A stretch of 64,000 nucleotides of DNA from Pseudoscleropodium purum (taxonomy: Eukaryota > Streptophyta > Bryopsida > Hypnales > Brachytheciaceae). Positions within the stretch are counted from its first letter, which is position 1. Each line of letters starts with the position of its first letter. Where the stretch lies: assembly GCA_963969395.1 (NCBI GenBank), contig OZ017799.1:23562501-23626500 (forward strand), given 5' to 3'. Both the position numbers and the translations under genes were made by a program. The notes under the pieces are model-generated. The model worked only from the letters and a program-made list of their open reading frames with translations. It had not been told where the DNA came from and did no database searches. Shown here one piece after another: positions 12,129 through 24,400 of the stretch.

Positions 12129-13461
12129 TCCTCTAATACCAATAAGTCAACACAAATTGAATTGTAGGACCTCCTCCCAAAGCTATTTTAGGGCTGGAGT
12201 CACAGTCGAGGCTGCAGTTTCGACTGCGTTCAGGCCTCAGGAGACATGATCTCGGACAACTCCTCAGAATGACGATATGTATTATTTGAATTGAGGCAAG
12301 CTTCTTCCAACCCCACTTTCATGAAACCTAGCCTCCGGACCTCGATTCCTTGATTCGAATGTTTGAAAAAAAATGTAAGAAGAAATAAAGAGGTGATAGA
12401 TTGGTTTATCATTTTAGAGATATCCTCTAGATTTTGTGTTGAGTTTCTTTCTACCTTATGTAAGTATATTTTTTAATCAATGGAGTTCATTCTACAATCA
12501 CAAGCTAATTGTTTGTGTATGGATTTAATTTTTCAGTCAATTCAAATATTGGAGGTATCAGACTAAGAGATTTAGAGGTTGGAAGTTGATCAAAAGTTCA
12601 TCTCTGAAGTGCTGAGATTTTAAGAATTAGACAGTTGTGTTCAAGGGAAGACCCCTTGAACACTAACTTATTTGTATTTGCTTGGCTGCAAATAGAATTA
12701 TATAGGGTTTAGGGATCCAAAACTAGAACTAGAGTAAAATTTGTTGAGTTCAAATCAGGGACTAGAGCAAACTTGAGTTGCCCAATTAAAACTCCAAATT
12801 GGCCAATCAAACTTCTTGTCATAGAAAGTAGAGCTTTGGGTACTGAATGGCAAATACATGGCACTTTAAAATCATTCATTTAAACAAATTAGAACCATCT
12901 TGCTTTAGACATAGGATGTAGATTAGAATCTGGCATTCTTTATTGTACAACATAAATTTCATTAAATTAGAAGAATTCCACTTGGCACTTTTCAAGGTGC
13001 ATGGCTAGAAATACAAATCCATAACAATCCTAGTTTTTTCTACTGTGTTAGTCCTAAATTTTAGAGCATTGTGCAAATGAGTGTCACAATTTGTGACACC
13101 TAGAACTGCACCAATTTAACGAAATTGACGTTTTGGCCCACCAAAGCTTGGAAAGCCTCAAGAGGTTGAAAAGGCAACGAATAAGGTACTTCGTCCCCGT
13201 CACATCCATTCGCTGAGCAGCATCAGTCTATTTGTGCAACTAATGGACCATTGAATCAAATTGTCACGTAAGAATTCATCTTCAAAATGAAATCTATCAC
13301 CTATGTTGCTCCTGCAACAAATTTCAACATGCTCATGGTCATACAGATGTTTAGCCCAGGATCAACCCTACGCTTTCCTGTTTAGACCTTCTACATTTAG
13401 AAAAGACTTTCAAAGGGGTTGCAATTTCAATAGGTAAGTGTCCCGATTGTTATGTGTAATT
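12129..13461. other. Intergenic region between convergent MTP and pectinesterase genes
   Basis: It holds the 3' flank of the MTP gene and no supported gene. The sequence is AT-rich with no ORF of known family. Two copies of the CAATTT-spacer-AAATTG motif occur here (weak at 12954, good at 13111) in opposite orientation, 178 bp from end to end. Confidence 0.5.
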
Positions 13462-16400
13462 TAAGGTAGGCACACCCAAATGTGCCACTGACCTCAAACT
13501 GCCATCTACACTGTGTGTAGATCTCCAAAGTCAGTTCTGTACCTATGTGGAGGAAACGCTTTTAGAACCAAACTTTGTTCCTTAATAACTTTTGCATACA
13601 ATATCCAAATGCCACGTTCTCTGGTGTGTTGGAACCTCCTTTCACTTGCCAACAAGAGCATATGAAAATCTGACCAGTCTAAAAATAGCAAATAAGCTCA
13701 GTAGCAAAAAGTGCCGGATTTGGGAGTACCTACCTTAGGTACCGTCCACTCTCACAGTACATTAAGTACGACTCCGAATGAATGTCCACCTCCGGCTTCC
13801 TCGGAAACTCCGCCCTCTCCTTGATTATTAGCCTTGAAATTTTGACCTGAGTCACAGCAGATATCAGAAGGAATCTGTGAAGGGGATGCCAGCACTGGGC
13901 AACCATGATGTGGCAGCCAGAAATTGGCTTGGTCGGAGGTGGCTGAAGAGCGAGGGGTTCGTGATGGGCGTGGACCAGTTCACTCTGGCTTCCGTGTTGG
14001 CCCCGGGCCCAGTGTTACCATACTCTCCATAGAAGAGTGTATCCAACGCGAAGTCACCTGCAAAAAACAACACAACAATCCTGTCATCTTATGCCAATAA
14101 TTGGGCACACGAATCAAAAGGAGGAGTACATTGAAATCATTTTTTGTTATACTGACGCAATTCAATGGATCAAAATTGAGACGTACCACTGCACAAAGCT
14201 CTGAACACTGCCTAGGATTGGTATAAGTTTAAGATACATTTCAGGACGCCCACCTTTGAAAGAACCGAAGTCGTGAATGACGGCCAATTTGACGAAACTG
14301 ACATTCATTGGAACTGAACTACTGACAGGGAAGAAAGTTGCATGACCCTACTCCACCACAATCAAACACTCTAGACTCATCTAGAATCGGACAAAGCCCA
14401 GTCCCACGTCTGGGACAATGTTATCTTATATTGGTGTATTGAGTTGTGACCAAGTTACACAATGCTGGGTTGAATCATTTCTCTAGGATAGTTCTCCTTA
14501 CGCTGTTGCACATCTCACTTTGGGCAATTCCAAATGATCGCCAATTTGACGAATAGATTTAATTTCCAATTGTAAAACCTTAAAACGATTGGTTTCAACT
14601 TTCAAGAGATTAAGACACCGATGGAAAAGATCAAGAGCAACAGCCATACCTGACCAAGGCAGCCAGCCAGCAGGATGCACGACATCCGAAACGAACGACG
14701 CCACAACCACAGTGAGTGAGAATCGCTTCCACGGCCTCCCCAAGAACGTCACCTTTGGCGTCTGCTTCCCCATTTTCATCTCCGTCGTGCCATCTAGCGA
14801 GCAATTATGAATCACAAACCCCGTGCACTGCCCAGGATCCGACCGTCCTTGCGCAGTGTACACACTGTGCTTCCCAGGCAAGTTTTTCCGGGCCAGCAGG
14901 CGGCAGCTCTGCAGCACCGCGGCGGCGTTGCCGAAGACGAAGTCCACGGTGCCTGTGATGGTGCAGTCTCTGTAGAATTGGCGAAACGCTTGCGTCCACA
15001 GCGTGTCCTGGAAACCCTCCACGCTGCACTGGTAGAGAGCACACTTGTCGGCGGAGACGCGGAGCGCGACGGCTTGTTGGGAGATCGCGCCGGCAGTGTT
15101 CTGAATCGTGAGGGACTTCGCCATGAAACCCTCGCCATCCACAGCTGCACACGTCGTCAGTTTGGAGACTGGACGTAATCTTAAACCCTTAAACCCTTAA
15201 CCACAAATCCCACATCAATTTTGTGACAACCTAATGCCAATTTAAGACAAACTAACGACAAGCTGCACCCGTCGTCACCTTCCCCACATCATTTCGTGAA
15301 GACCCGCATGAGCTTCTAACGTCAATTCTATGAAATTGGCAGTATTCCATGCGTCATTTTGAAGTTTACATTAGCTTGCTGTGTCGATAGGTATGCAAAT
15401 TAATATGCAATTTGTGTTTCACCTACAACATTGAAAAGTTAGGATTTCTAACTGTAACCCCCATCCCGTCTTGGTTCCGTATATCGGTTCATTTTCCTGG
15501 CTTTAGGGTGCGCCATGTTCTTGTACTACAATTGTGCCAATTTAACGAAATTGACGTTTCCTACCTGCATGAACTCCTGCCTGGACCCCAACAGCTGACA
15601 TGGATTGCGTTCCTGTCAGGTCATCATGGAGGTCATCTGAGCCTGACACTGGCATGCAATCTAAGTACGCACGGGTGAGGCCACGACTGATGGGAGTTAC
15701 TTGGACAGGATGTGAGTAACCACGACGAATTCGAGCCATGTTGGATGGACTCCGATCCGTAGTGGCTGCTCATGATTTGTGCTTCAGTCACCAGAACTCT
15801 GCCGTTGAGGTGTCCAAAACTCTGAATTCTAGAGTGTTTCAAAATCTACAAACGTCAGATTTGCTAAAATGGGGAAACTTCAAGAGACTGGCAGTATCCG
15901 ACCTCCATCTGTGCACGTGTTCAGGTTTTAGAGCTCTGAATGTTCACTTGAATGTCACAACTTTGGTGCTTTGACTAACGCCAATTTAACGAATTTGGCC
16001 AGTAAGGTTCTAGTTGGGCAACTGAAATTGCATCAATTTGAGTGAATAAGAGATTGGCAATGCATTATTAACTATCAAGAGGTTGCAGTGTTTTAACATC
16101 CCTTTCAACTTCTCAAATGTTACTAATTTTGATGTTGTTTCAAGAGGGGACTTGCAAATGGGACAGATAGAAGCTAAAGTAAAAGGATCTATCAGTTTTG
16201 GCCCACGAAAGTTGTCCCTGAAACTGATGTCCGTTAAGTTACACTGGTTGTTATCTCCTGGCTATGAGCCACGGACTCCACCATCTAACTGAACTACCGG
16301 TACTCCTTCGTACAAAGCCACCCAGCCCTTGTGAGTTGTGACAGACTCATTGAATCATGAGAAAGTGCACTGACACACCCGCAGTCACCAGCCGGCACAC

Positions 16401-16761
16401 CACGCACCCTGGGATGTAACTTCTTTAAAACTCTCAAGGACCAAGAATTCATGAATTCATGGTGTGGAAATGACTACTTTGATAGCGCTCTGTCCGTCAA
16501 AAAATAAAATAAGATTGGGCAAAAGAAAGCCCCAATATAAACTGCTCAAAACTGCTAAAACAGACATGAAACCTAATTTGAATCTCGTAACTCAGATTTA
16601 AGGTTAAAGAACCTAACACGATTTGAGTCCTACGAGAAGAGACTTGAAAACTCTCCACAACAACTAAAGTTTTCACCCGAATTCGGACTTACAATCACGG
16701 CAGAGGATTTTCAGTAGAAGGTACGTAAATAAAATCCAAACGTCAATTTCATTAAACTGGC
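12950..16761. repeat. Dispersed 20-bp palindromic motif (consensus CCAATTTAACGAAATTGACG)
   Basis: Forward copies: 13111, 14284 (CCAATTTGACGAAACTGACA), 14541 (CCAATTTGACGAA), 15537 (CCAATTTAACGAAATTGACG) and 15981 (CCAATTTAACGAATTTGGCC), with a weak one at 15236. Reverse copies: 15321 (GTCAATTCTATGAAATTGGC), 16742 (GTCAATTTCATTAAACTGGC) and a weak one at 12954. The core CAATTT-AACG-AAATTG is an inverted repeat. Reverse copies share further sequence (CAG(A/T)ATTCCATG), so the repeat is longer than the core. The pairs 12954/13131 and 15321/15556 face each other like terminal inverted repeats of elements of about 180-240 bp. All copies listed lie in or beside the pectinesterase gene; one similar site is at 4772. 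Confidence 0.65.
13464..13735. mobile_element. MITE-like element, family A, copy 1 (272 bp)
   Basis: Terminal inverted repeats: AGGTAGGCACACCCAAAT at the left, and TTTGGGAGTACCTACCT at the right, which is its inverse with few changes. Both ends are flanked by TA (13462-13463 and 13736-13737), fitting a TA target duplication. Homologous copies occur at 31757-32028 and 45949-46229. There is no coding capacity. It lies just downstream of the pectinesterase stop codon. Confidence 0.8.
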
Positions 16762-18021
16762 AGAATTCCATGACTTTGGCAACTCAACAAAACTGTAGAT
16801 GTTGCAAACTCTGACACCCCTATCGAGTAGACTCAAAACATTTCGGAAGAGAGAATTCTTACCGACAGTGGCAGACTTGAACGTGGTGATGGCGGGCATC
16901 TGCACACTCAAGTTCCCGGTTATGATCGTTCGGTTGATCCCATCCCCCACAAACATCACATTGATCTGATCGCTCGCGACTCGCACAATCTCCTCATACA
17001 ACCCTGCTTTGATATAAATCACGAACCGGCTCCCATTCACCGGTGCCGCGGCCACCGCGGCTTGAATGCTACTGAAATTCCCGGATCCGTCAAGCGCAAC
17101 CGTAACGTTAGGGTCCACACCAGAATCCCCAAGCAAGGCTCTTCGATCCTGAAACCCAAGCCAATTCGGCAACGATGGAGGAAACTCTCGAGTGGTAGCC
17201 ATCAGCATTCGTCGCCGCGATGGAGGAGACGCGGCGCCCGCATCCCGACGCGCATTAGCAAGAAAATACGAGGGCACCCAATTCTCCAACTCTTCACCAT
17301 GCACAGCAAGCGCATTCACGAACGCGAGAGCATTGCTGATAATCTCGAAGGTGAGATTCGCCCTATGTTGTAACTCCACGCCTTTGGGGGTCGCGACCCG
17401 CGTGAGCCCGTCACCGCAGTAGCCCGTCAGCGTGAGGGCGCCGCTGAGTGAGGTTTGAAGATCGATTGCTTGGAGATTCGGCAAGGCGTCAGTTGCGGAG
17501 AGCAAGCGCGAGGAGCGCTCCAGATGCAATTTGGCTAGTGCGAGATTCGCCTTGCAGTCGTCCACGAGTCCCGTGTAAGTAGCGTTGCGAATAATTTCTG
17601 GGTCCTGACGTAGTGCGATCGATTGCGAGAGCAAGGTCGAGGCCGCGACAGTCGCGACAGTCGCGGCCGTAGTGGTAAGGCCGAGTGGTGTGGCAGTGAG
17701 CGACGAAGGATTGGCGGTGAGGTTTGAAACGCAAGTCTCAGGAAAGCGCGTCGCGTTGCACGCGACCGCAATAGCTCGGGCTCCGCGAATCTGGTGCCCC
17801 AAATTACGATCCTCACTGCGGAATTGCGCGGTGATGAAAGTCAGGACGAGGATCACGGCCGCAGCGAGGAAAATGGACGTAGTGGTGGCGACAAAGAGAC
17901 TGCAGGAGCTGTAGCCCCGACGAGATGGCTTCGACACCGCTGCGCGCTCAATCGCGAAAGTTTCGCTGCTGCTGGTTTCATTTGCTCGCAACAGCAAACT
18001 GGATTCCTCATGCGAAGCCAT
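13864..18021 (-). CDS. Pectinesterase with N-terminal PMEI domain (type I / group 2 PME)
   Basis: Exons on the minus strand: 18021-16863, 15144-14650, 14057-13864; 615 residues. It de-esterifies cell-wall homogalacturonan. The order is an N-terminal signal-anchor (hydrophobic run about 42-67), a PMEI-like helical domain with conserved Cys (ACNATRFPETC), a basic processing site (SRRRML, about 270, with RRALL beyond it), then the catalytic beta-helix. Catalytic residues are all present: Q410, Q432 and D433 (GFQDTLW), D454 (VDFVFG), R523 (LGRPW). The C-terminus has YGEYGNTGPGA and SWLPSAGIPFT as in family members. Intron phases match at each join. Intron 1 is 1.7 kb and, like intron 2 and the 3' flank, carries copies of a scattered palindromic motif. 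Exon 1 is markedly GC-richer than the introns. Expected to be secreted to the apoplast. Identity is firm; no specific paralogue is assigned. Confidence 0.94.
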
Positions 18022-18119
18022 CGCGTCCCGAGCCTCCGCATCCCTACCCCTGCACCGAATTGTGACAAATTACACAAATCCCGTCGCTAGCTCTCGTCAA
18101 CATGCACATACGCAAACTC

Positions 18120-18600
18120 CCCCGCAGAGGAATCCCCGCTCACAAATTCGAAGGGAAGATCTACAGAGACTCAATGATTCTAGCGTCACTCTCATTGCCT
18201 TGTGCGCTTCCCTCCCCCCCCCCCCCCCCCCCGAAAAAAGAGGGCCGAATCTCTCTCTCACAAACTCACCTGCGCAACACAAAATTCGAATTCCAGGGAC
18301 TTTCAAGGAGTCGATTGCGCAGGCAATAATCTCTATTTTCTGCCACAAATTCGACGCTCTGGGGAGTCAATTCAAAAAATTCAGAGACCAGATCTACAGC
18401 GTCTCAGAAATTCTCGCGTCACTCTCATTGCCCTGTGCGCTTTCCCGTCGCCCCCGCCCAAAGAAAGAAGGCCGGATCGCTCTCCACAAGCTCAACTGCG
18501 GAAACACAAAATCGAATTCCAGGGACTTCCAGGAAGTCGACTGCGTAGGCAATGATCTGTATTGCTGCAGTAAATTGGACGGTCTCGGGAGCCAATTCAC
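18120..18600. repeat. 233-bp tandem duplication upstream of the pectinesterase gene
   Basis: GCGTCACTCTCATTGCC at 18183 recurs at 18416. The phrase AATTCCAGGGACTT followed by AGTCGA(C/T)TGCG and GGCAAT(A/G)ATCT recurs at about 18290 and 18520. Units are about 233 bp apart. Copy 1 contains an 18-20-base C run (about 18214-18232) that copy 2 has as a short CGCCCCCGCCC-like tract. It occupies the likely promoter/5' region of the minus-strand pectinesterase. Confidence 0.8.
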
Positions 18601-18837
18601 AGAGCGCGTGATCAGGAGGTGCGAGAACGGGAAGCAATCCGAAGCGGAGACACGGAGGCGGTTTTAGGGGAGGATTCATGGGCCGCACTTCAGTAGCGGG
18701 TGTTGTGGCGTTTCCGGTTGTTGCGCACCGGTGGGGTGGTTGTTATCAGGTCCCACGTGATTCGGCCTTTATACTGCGTACCAGTGGTACAGCATGCCGT
18801 TCACCTTTGTATGTTGAGGTTTCTTGTAAATTCAATT

Positions 18838-18923
18838 GGACTCTTTCCATTGTCTACCTAAGCTCTCTCTTCCTCATGATGGACTCTTTCCATTGTCTAC
18901 CTAAGCTCTCTCTTCCTCATGAT
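18838..18923. repeat. Exact 43-bp tandem duplication
   Basis: Bases 18838-18880 and 18881-18923 appear identical, each starting GGACTCTTTCCATTG and ending CTTCCTCATGAT. Perfect identity in otherwise diverged intergenic DNA implies a recent slippage or repair event. Confidence 0.9.
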
Positions 18924-19049
18924 ACCAAGAATAATTTACTATGGGATACTTGGAGAGAAACTTTGAGCAAAGTCCTACTTAATATGGTTCAAGGTCAAAT
19001 TGTTTTTGTTCTTAGTTTACAAATTTCAAATGCCTAGCTACATCAAGTA

Positions 19050-19780
19050 GCATGGGTTCCAAAAAGATATCAATCTCCCTAATTAGACATTCCTAACATT
19101 CCTAGTGTAAATCAAAGGAGCTCAAAGTTTGGGATGACTTTTGATAATTAAAACTTCATTGAAGGTTTTCTTGTAGGTTTTTTGGTATTTTTTGGTATTT
19201 CCTAATAGTTTCATGTATTTAATACTTAATTCTTCATGAAAGTTAGAGTTATTTCTAGTTTCACTCTAAGTTGTGGTTTTTCATCCTAACTTAGTTTAAT
19301 GAAGGATCAAACTTCATCCTACTCTTGTTACTTGTTTCTTAAGTGTTGTATGTTTTGGAAACTCTTTTCCTTGAACTCTCAAATTTTCAAGCTATTTTTG
19401 TAAATTTCAAAGTCTTGTATAGTTTAGACCTCCTAAACTTCTAATGTATACTACACGGTAGGTTTCTAAGCTAACGAGTTTTATTCTAGGGCTTAGGATT
19501 TCAAGCACTTAGAACACATTATGCCAACTCTAAAATGGTATGGCACTTGCTAATGAGACCTTCCTAACATGAATTAAAGACTCTTAGAGTTTTAGATGAT
19601 TTTTTGTCACCAAATCTTCATCTATGGTTTTCTTTTAGTTTTTTGGTCTTTTTTGCTAGTTTTGATGGATTTAAGTATCTTACAACCATTTCTATATAAA
19701 AGTTGAAAATTCTTCCTACTTTCACATTAAGTTGTGGGTTTTCATCTTAAACTTGTCTGGTGAACATTCAAACTAGTATA
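19050..19780. repeat. Diverged direct repeat, about 480-bp period
   Basis: The run 19085-19310 (landmarks CATTCCTA, GGTTTTCTTGTAGGTTTTTTGGT, CATGAAAGTT, TTTCACTCTAAGTTGTGGTTTTTCATC) is matched at about 19555-19750 by similar landmarks in the same order (CTTCCTAACATGAATTAAAG, GGTTTTCTTTTAGTTTTTTGGT, TTTCACATTAAGTTGTGGGTTTTCATC). It is AT-rich with no coding frame. Nature unknown. Confidence 0.55.
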
Positions 19781-20426
19781 CAACAAGAATTATGGTCAAT
19801 GAAAAATGTCTAAAACAACATGATCTAAATGTTTGAAACAATGTCTAAACATTTGAACTTTGAAACAATGCATGCCAACTCCCCATTTTCCTAACACTAA
19901 ATCAAGTACCATGTCATAAATGAGCTGGATGAAAAAATTCCTAAATAGCTCTCCTCACCTGCATGGTGCTTATATGGCATCTAGATGTCCCATTTTGGGG
20001 AACTTGGAAGACCAAGTTTCTATGATGTTAGAAAAAACAAACTGAAATTAGGCATATTTGGAGGGATTTTACCACGCTTTTGGCTTGTCAATTATAATGG
20101 ATTTTAGGTGACATCAACCATGATTATTTCCCTATCATACTAATACCATGTCATGTTTTCTAAGGCATCTAAAAAATTCTCAAGTTTTTTATAGTTCTTG
20201 GTCCACTTTTACTTCTCCTCCATTTTTGCTAATGTATGGTATGAGGTTACATAGGTGTATCTACTCATGTTTGAAATAGCTACCTAGCATTTGATGTCAA
20301 ACTTTGTAGGTTTGGCATGGATCAACTACTAAATTGATGAGGAATGCCTTCAATAAGAAATCATGACTTCATCACATGTGAGGCATTTTTGCAATTGAAG
20401 AGCTCCCTTAATCACATCACAAAGCA

Positions 20427-20697
20427 TTAGAAGATTTTTTAGGGCTCTAAGAGCCCATAAGTTATCAATTGTAGGAACTCAACTGTGCAATGATAGCACA
20501 GCGGTCTGACATGGTTGAGCCCCTGCCACGTCATTGTCCAAATTTTTTTCCAATTTTGTTTTGCATTTGAAGAATTTTTGAATTTTTTTTTTGAATTTTC
20601 TTTTTCTGACAACACAACAAGCCATATCCTTCGCTTCAAGGAATAGCTACGGGGGAACAAGCCCGAAATGGGCTCTCAAAGCCCCCAAAAATCTTCT
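20427..20697. mobile_element. MITE-like element with 30-bp inverted ends
   Basis: Left end TTAGAAGATTTTTTAGGGCT(CT) and AAGAGCCCAT. Right end, read inverted, TTAGAAGATTTTTGGGGGCT and GAGAGCCCAT. Length is about 270 bp, non-coding; the only ORF inside it is on the minus strand and has no family features. The target duplication is not clear (CA at both sides is possible). Confidence 0.7.
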
Positions 20698-20779
20698 AAC
20701 ATGCTCAATCACTCAATAAACCTTTTGGATTTGAATTGTTGTAGGAAACACTTGTTGTTTTGGCTCAAAACAACCTATT

Positions 20780-21420
20780 TTAGTAAAAACTGAGACATTG
20801 AAATAAAATATTGATAATTTGTAAAGCATTATAAATCATATGTCTCTAAAAATTAAAACCTAGGAAAATGTACTTCTAAAAGTTATGCACGAAAACAACA
20901 CAATGGAAAATACAAAGAAAATTGACACTTTGATACTTGATTTTTAGAAAATAGTAAAAATATTCAAAAAAATAACATTAATTTTTTTCAAGTAACTTGA
21001 AGGTGCTCCTTCTCAACCACTTTCATCTTTGAGAAAAAAATTGTGTTCTCTACAATTGGGGAAAGGTAGTCACTTTCAGCACATGTGGAAGGTAGAAAAT
21101 TTATTATTTTTCAAAAATCTCTTTGAGGTCTTGTATAACTTCAATAGAAGATGTTGCATGTCAATTTTGAACTTCAAAACCTCATATCTTGGTCATAAAT
21201 AGGTCTAAATCCTCCAAAATGACCAAGGTAGACATTCAATTGGAGGCCATTTAAAAATAAGAAAATTAATTTTTTGAATGCAAAAAATTATTCTATGTCT
21301 ACAACTACTATATGCACCTTCATTTCAAATTTCATATATATAAAATTGACATAAAATGCAAAAGTTATGACCAAAAAAACACCTATCCAAGGCCAAGGGT
21401 ATAAAAAATAGGACAAATTT
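20780..21420. repeat. Dispersed 640-bp repeat, copy 1
   Basis: It is collinear in direct orientation with 48214-48860. Shared landmarks: TTTGTAAAGCATT, AAAAGTTATGCAC, TTTTTAGAAAATA, CAACTTGAAGG-GCTCCTT-type, ATTGTGTTCTCTACA, GAGCACATGTG-type, CCAAGGTAGACAT, and a 3' end around AATAGGACAA. Divergence is moderate. No terminal repeats or coding capacity were seen. Confidence 0.65.
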
Positions 21421-24400
21421 TTCTTACAATCATCCATTTTGCTATACTTCATAGCTTCCTTATTCTAACATAGTGTGGAATTTTTGACACAATACAACAG
21501 AAAGAGCATTCAAACTTATTCCAATTTTTAACATAAGAAATGACACCGCACTTCTATAATCATAGATCTTTGCACAAGTAGTAACGAATAGATGGACATG
21601 ACTTCAACCCCCATGAACATGACTATGCCAATAAATGCTCTAAACTCCACCACATCTATGTCCCTCCATTTGAAACTACTATTCAAATCAAGAACTTGAC
21701 TGCGCCTTCATAGGTCATCCGCTACAGTATACTATCAATTCACACATAGGTTGGTTTGCCTTACAAGCTCTATATTCACTAAATAATATTGTTATTCCAC
21801 CACAAATAAAAGAAGTAATGAGACAATTGTTGCGTCCTCTTGAATCATTGCATAGGCCTTGGATGAAGTCTAGTGAATGTCATTGGAGTGCCATCAAGAA
21901 CTTCAATGTCTTGTCTCTAATTGCTATCAGCATACAAATTAATGCTAGATGTGGTCTTAGGATTGCACAAAGATCTTGGTCTAGGTGTGCAAATTCCTTG
22001 TATGATTCAAGTCTAAGTCTATATCATTTTTCATTTGTTCTTCACTTATACTAACAAATTCCTAATTAGAATTATCATTGATGGACAAATTACTTGAGAA
22101 ATTGTAAAATTTATCATCTACAAAACATCCTGAGAATCTAAAGTCTAGCCATTGTAGTGGTAAAGTGCCTCGTAGTTGGTGAAGTTTTTTGTAGTCATGG
22201 CACTACAACCAGTGCTTGATTGTGTCACCTATTAGTTCCCAACTTCATCCCAACACATAGAACCTTAGAAAATAGCATCACTTGTTTTGTAATCGTTATA
22301 GTGGTGCTATAGAAAGGCAATACTACCATTGTGCTTTGGTGCCACATGTGTGCATAGAGAAACCTTTGGATGCCTCTATGATAGTAGATGTAGCCACAAT
22401 TGTCAATCTTAGCAAAGGTAATCTAGTACCAACTCTTGGTACTAGACCCTACACCTCTATCAAATTCAATGTCCCAATATATTCCATGTTTCCTTTTCAT
22501 ATTGCCAACACAGGCTTTTCATAGAAGGCCTCAAGTCCTATCCATTGTTTTGGACAACCGGCCCCCTGTGTTCTCCAATCTCACCTACATACCTTTAGGT
22601 AGCATAATTCCTTTCCTATTGTTTGGGCCATTCTCTTGACAAGGCAACGTCTCTTAGGGAATTGGCACCAATACATTAAATTTTCAAGCTTCAAGCTTCT
22701 TCTCCACCTTTAGTAGGATCAATTGGCATGATTGTGACTCTATTCTACAAAGGTTGTGAGCCCTAAATTTTTTTACAAATTTTCAGTGATGTTTAATCAC
22801 TTTAATGCAACAAACCCATGTTTTTATGTCAATATTTAATGTTCTTTGGATGTTTTTTTTACATAGAAATATAGGTTTGTCACATTGAACATCACCTAAA
22901 ATCCATTTAAGAAAATTAAGCTTGTCATTGAAAACACAAGGTTCTTATAATAGACAATGGGGTCGGCCTATTTAGATTTAGGAAGCTTGTTGGTGGTTGA
23001 GGTTCATGTTCGAAACTTGCACAATGTGCCAACTAATCCCTTGGTGTTGGTTACAACTTACAAGCAATTGATACTATAGTGATTCACTCCTATCCTAAGG
23101 TGCAATGTTGGTAGCATGTATAAATGGCATTGTCCACCCATGTTTTTGCAATTGTGATTCACTAGCAATGTAGGTAGCTAGTAGTTGTTGTGCCCTCATG
23201 GTCCATGCCCAACAAGTCACAACATACTTTGATCCTCTACCTAAATTCTTAACAATTTCTCCTACATTAGTGAGCAAGTTTTCTCCTTGTGGCAGTTTCT
23301 TGTGTAACTGCTATATTGCGACCAATGAACTTAGGACTTTGTGGCCACTTCTTATATCTGGCCATAGTTTAGTTCAAATGAAAGTGTACATAGGTACTAG
23401 AATTCCTATCCTTTTGGACCACCCTATATATAATCTTTTGTGTCCACCCAAAGGTATGTGCAATGTGTGTATAATACAAATATCACCATTTCTTATTAAA
23501 CAATGATTGAGACCACAAGAGTCAATTGAGTTTTTCAAGGTCAAAGAGATACCAATTGTAGATGTAGTTGATAGCCTTCTGGGTAATGTTACCGCTACCA
23601 CTCTCCACCATTGTCTATTGACATTAGTAGAAAACTTAGTTTTTCTATTGATTTGGTCAAGTTGATTCGGTTCGCTTTTCTATTGATTTAAGTCCAAATC
23701 AACGTGACCAAAATCAACAAAAAAAAACTAAATTTCTAGTAGTGTGATAAAGAATGTGTTGGATTTCCTCTACTTCCTTCATCATGGCTATACCATTGAG
23801 CAACACATATGTCATCTCCCAAAGTTGCAGCAATTTGCCTGGTATTGTCGTGAACATAGAAGGTTGTGTCGCAATAGTGTTGAATAGAAGCATCCTACAA
23901 ACCTCAAATCCCTAAAGTAATGGAGTCTCCACATCCCCAAACAACCCCAATGACAACTTGTACCACAATGAGTCATAAAACAGCTCCTTACACAAATTTT
24001 GCCTTCTCCATTGTGCGTCTCCAACATAGTTTTATGTAGACAACTATTATGGGAGCAGATCTCCAAGACTTAGATTGGCAAGATTGAGATTCTTCTCATC
24101 TTGCCTTCAGTAGTAGGCATGCATACTTAGTCTAAAAAAATCAATGTTGCCATTGTAGCTCTATAACAAAACTATTGCAACCACTAAGTCAAAGTATAAC
24201 AAAGCTAAAATTGTCATTTGCCCTTATTCATTCATCTATAGGGGCTAACATCGCACCCTTAATCTAAATCCTTCAAAAATACATTGGATGGAACTTGGAT
24301 GTTTTCTAAACTAAAGTAGGTAGAGGTAATGTAATAGCACATGATATTGTTGATAGACTATAAGCATTTTTGTGTCTTTTGTATGGTAACTTTGTGAAAA

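Noticed and set aside
14498..14649. Extension of pectinesterase exon 2 past 14650 (frame continues to 14498).
   Set aside because: Family similarity ends at WLPWSG and resumes at DFALDTLFYGEY in exon 3; a GTATGG donor sits exactly at the break.
18062..18690. Overlapping ORFs of 75-200 codons on both strands around the poly-C tract.
   Set aside because: They arise from a tandem duplication in GC-rich DNA upstream of the pectinesterase; the proteins are low-complexity and frames overlap on both strands.
20490..20560. tRNA-like string within the 270-bp MITE (AGCACAGCGGTCTGACATGG).
   Set aside because: No cloverleaf with acceptor, D, anticodon and T arms could be assembled, and the region is explained by the MITE.
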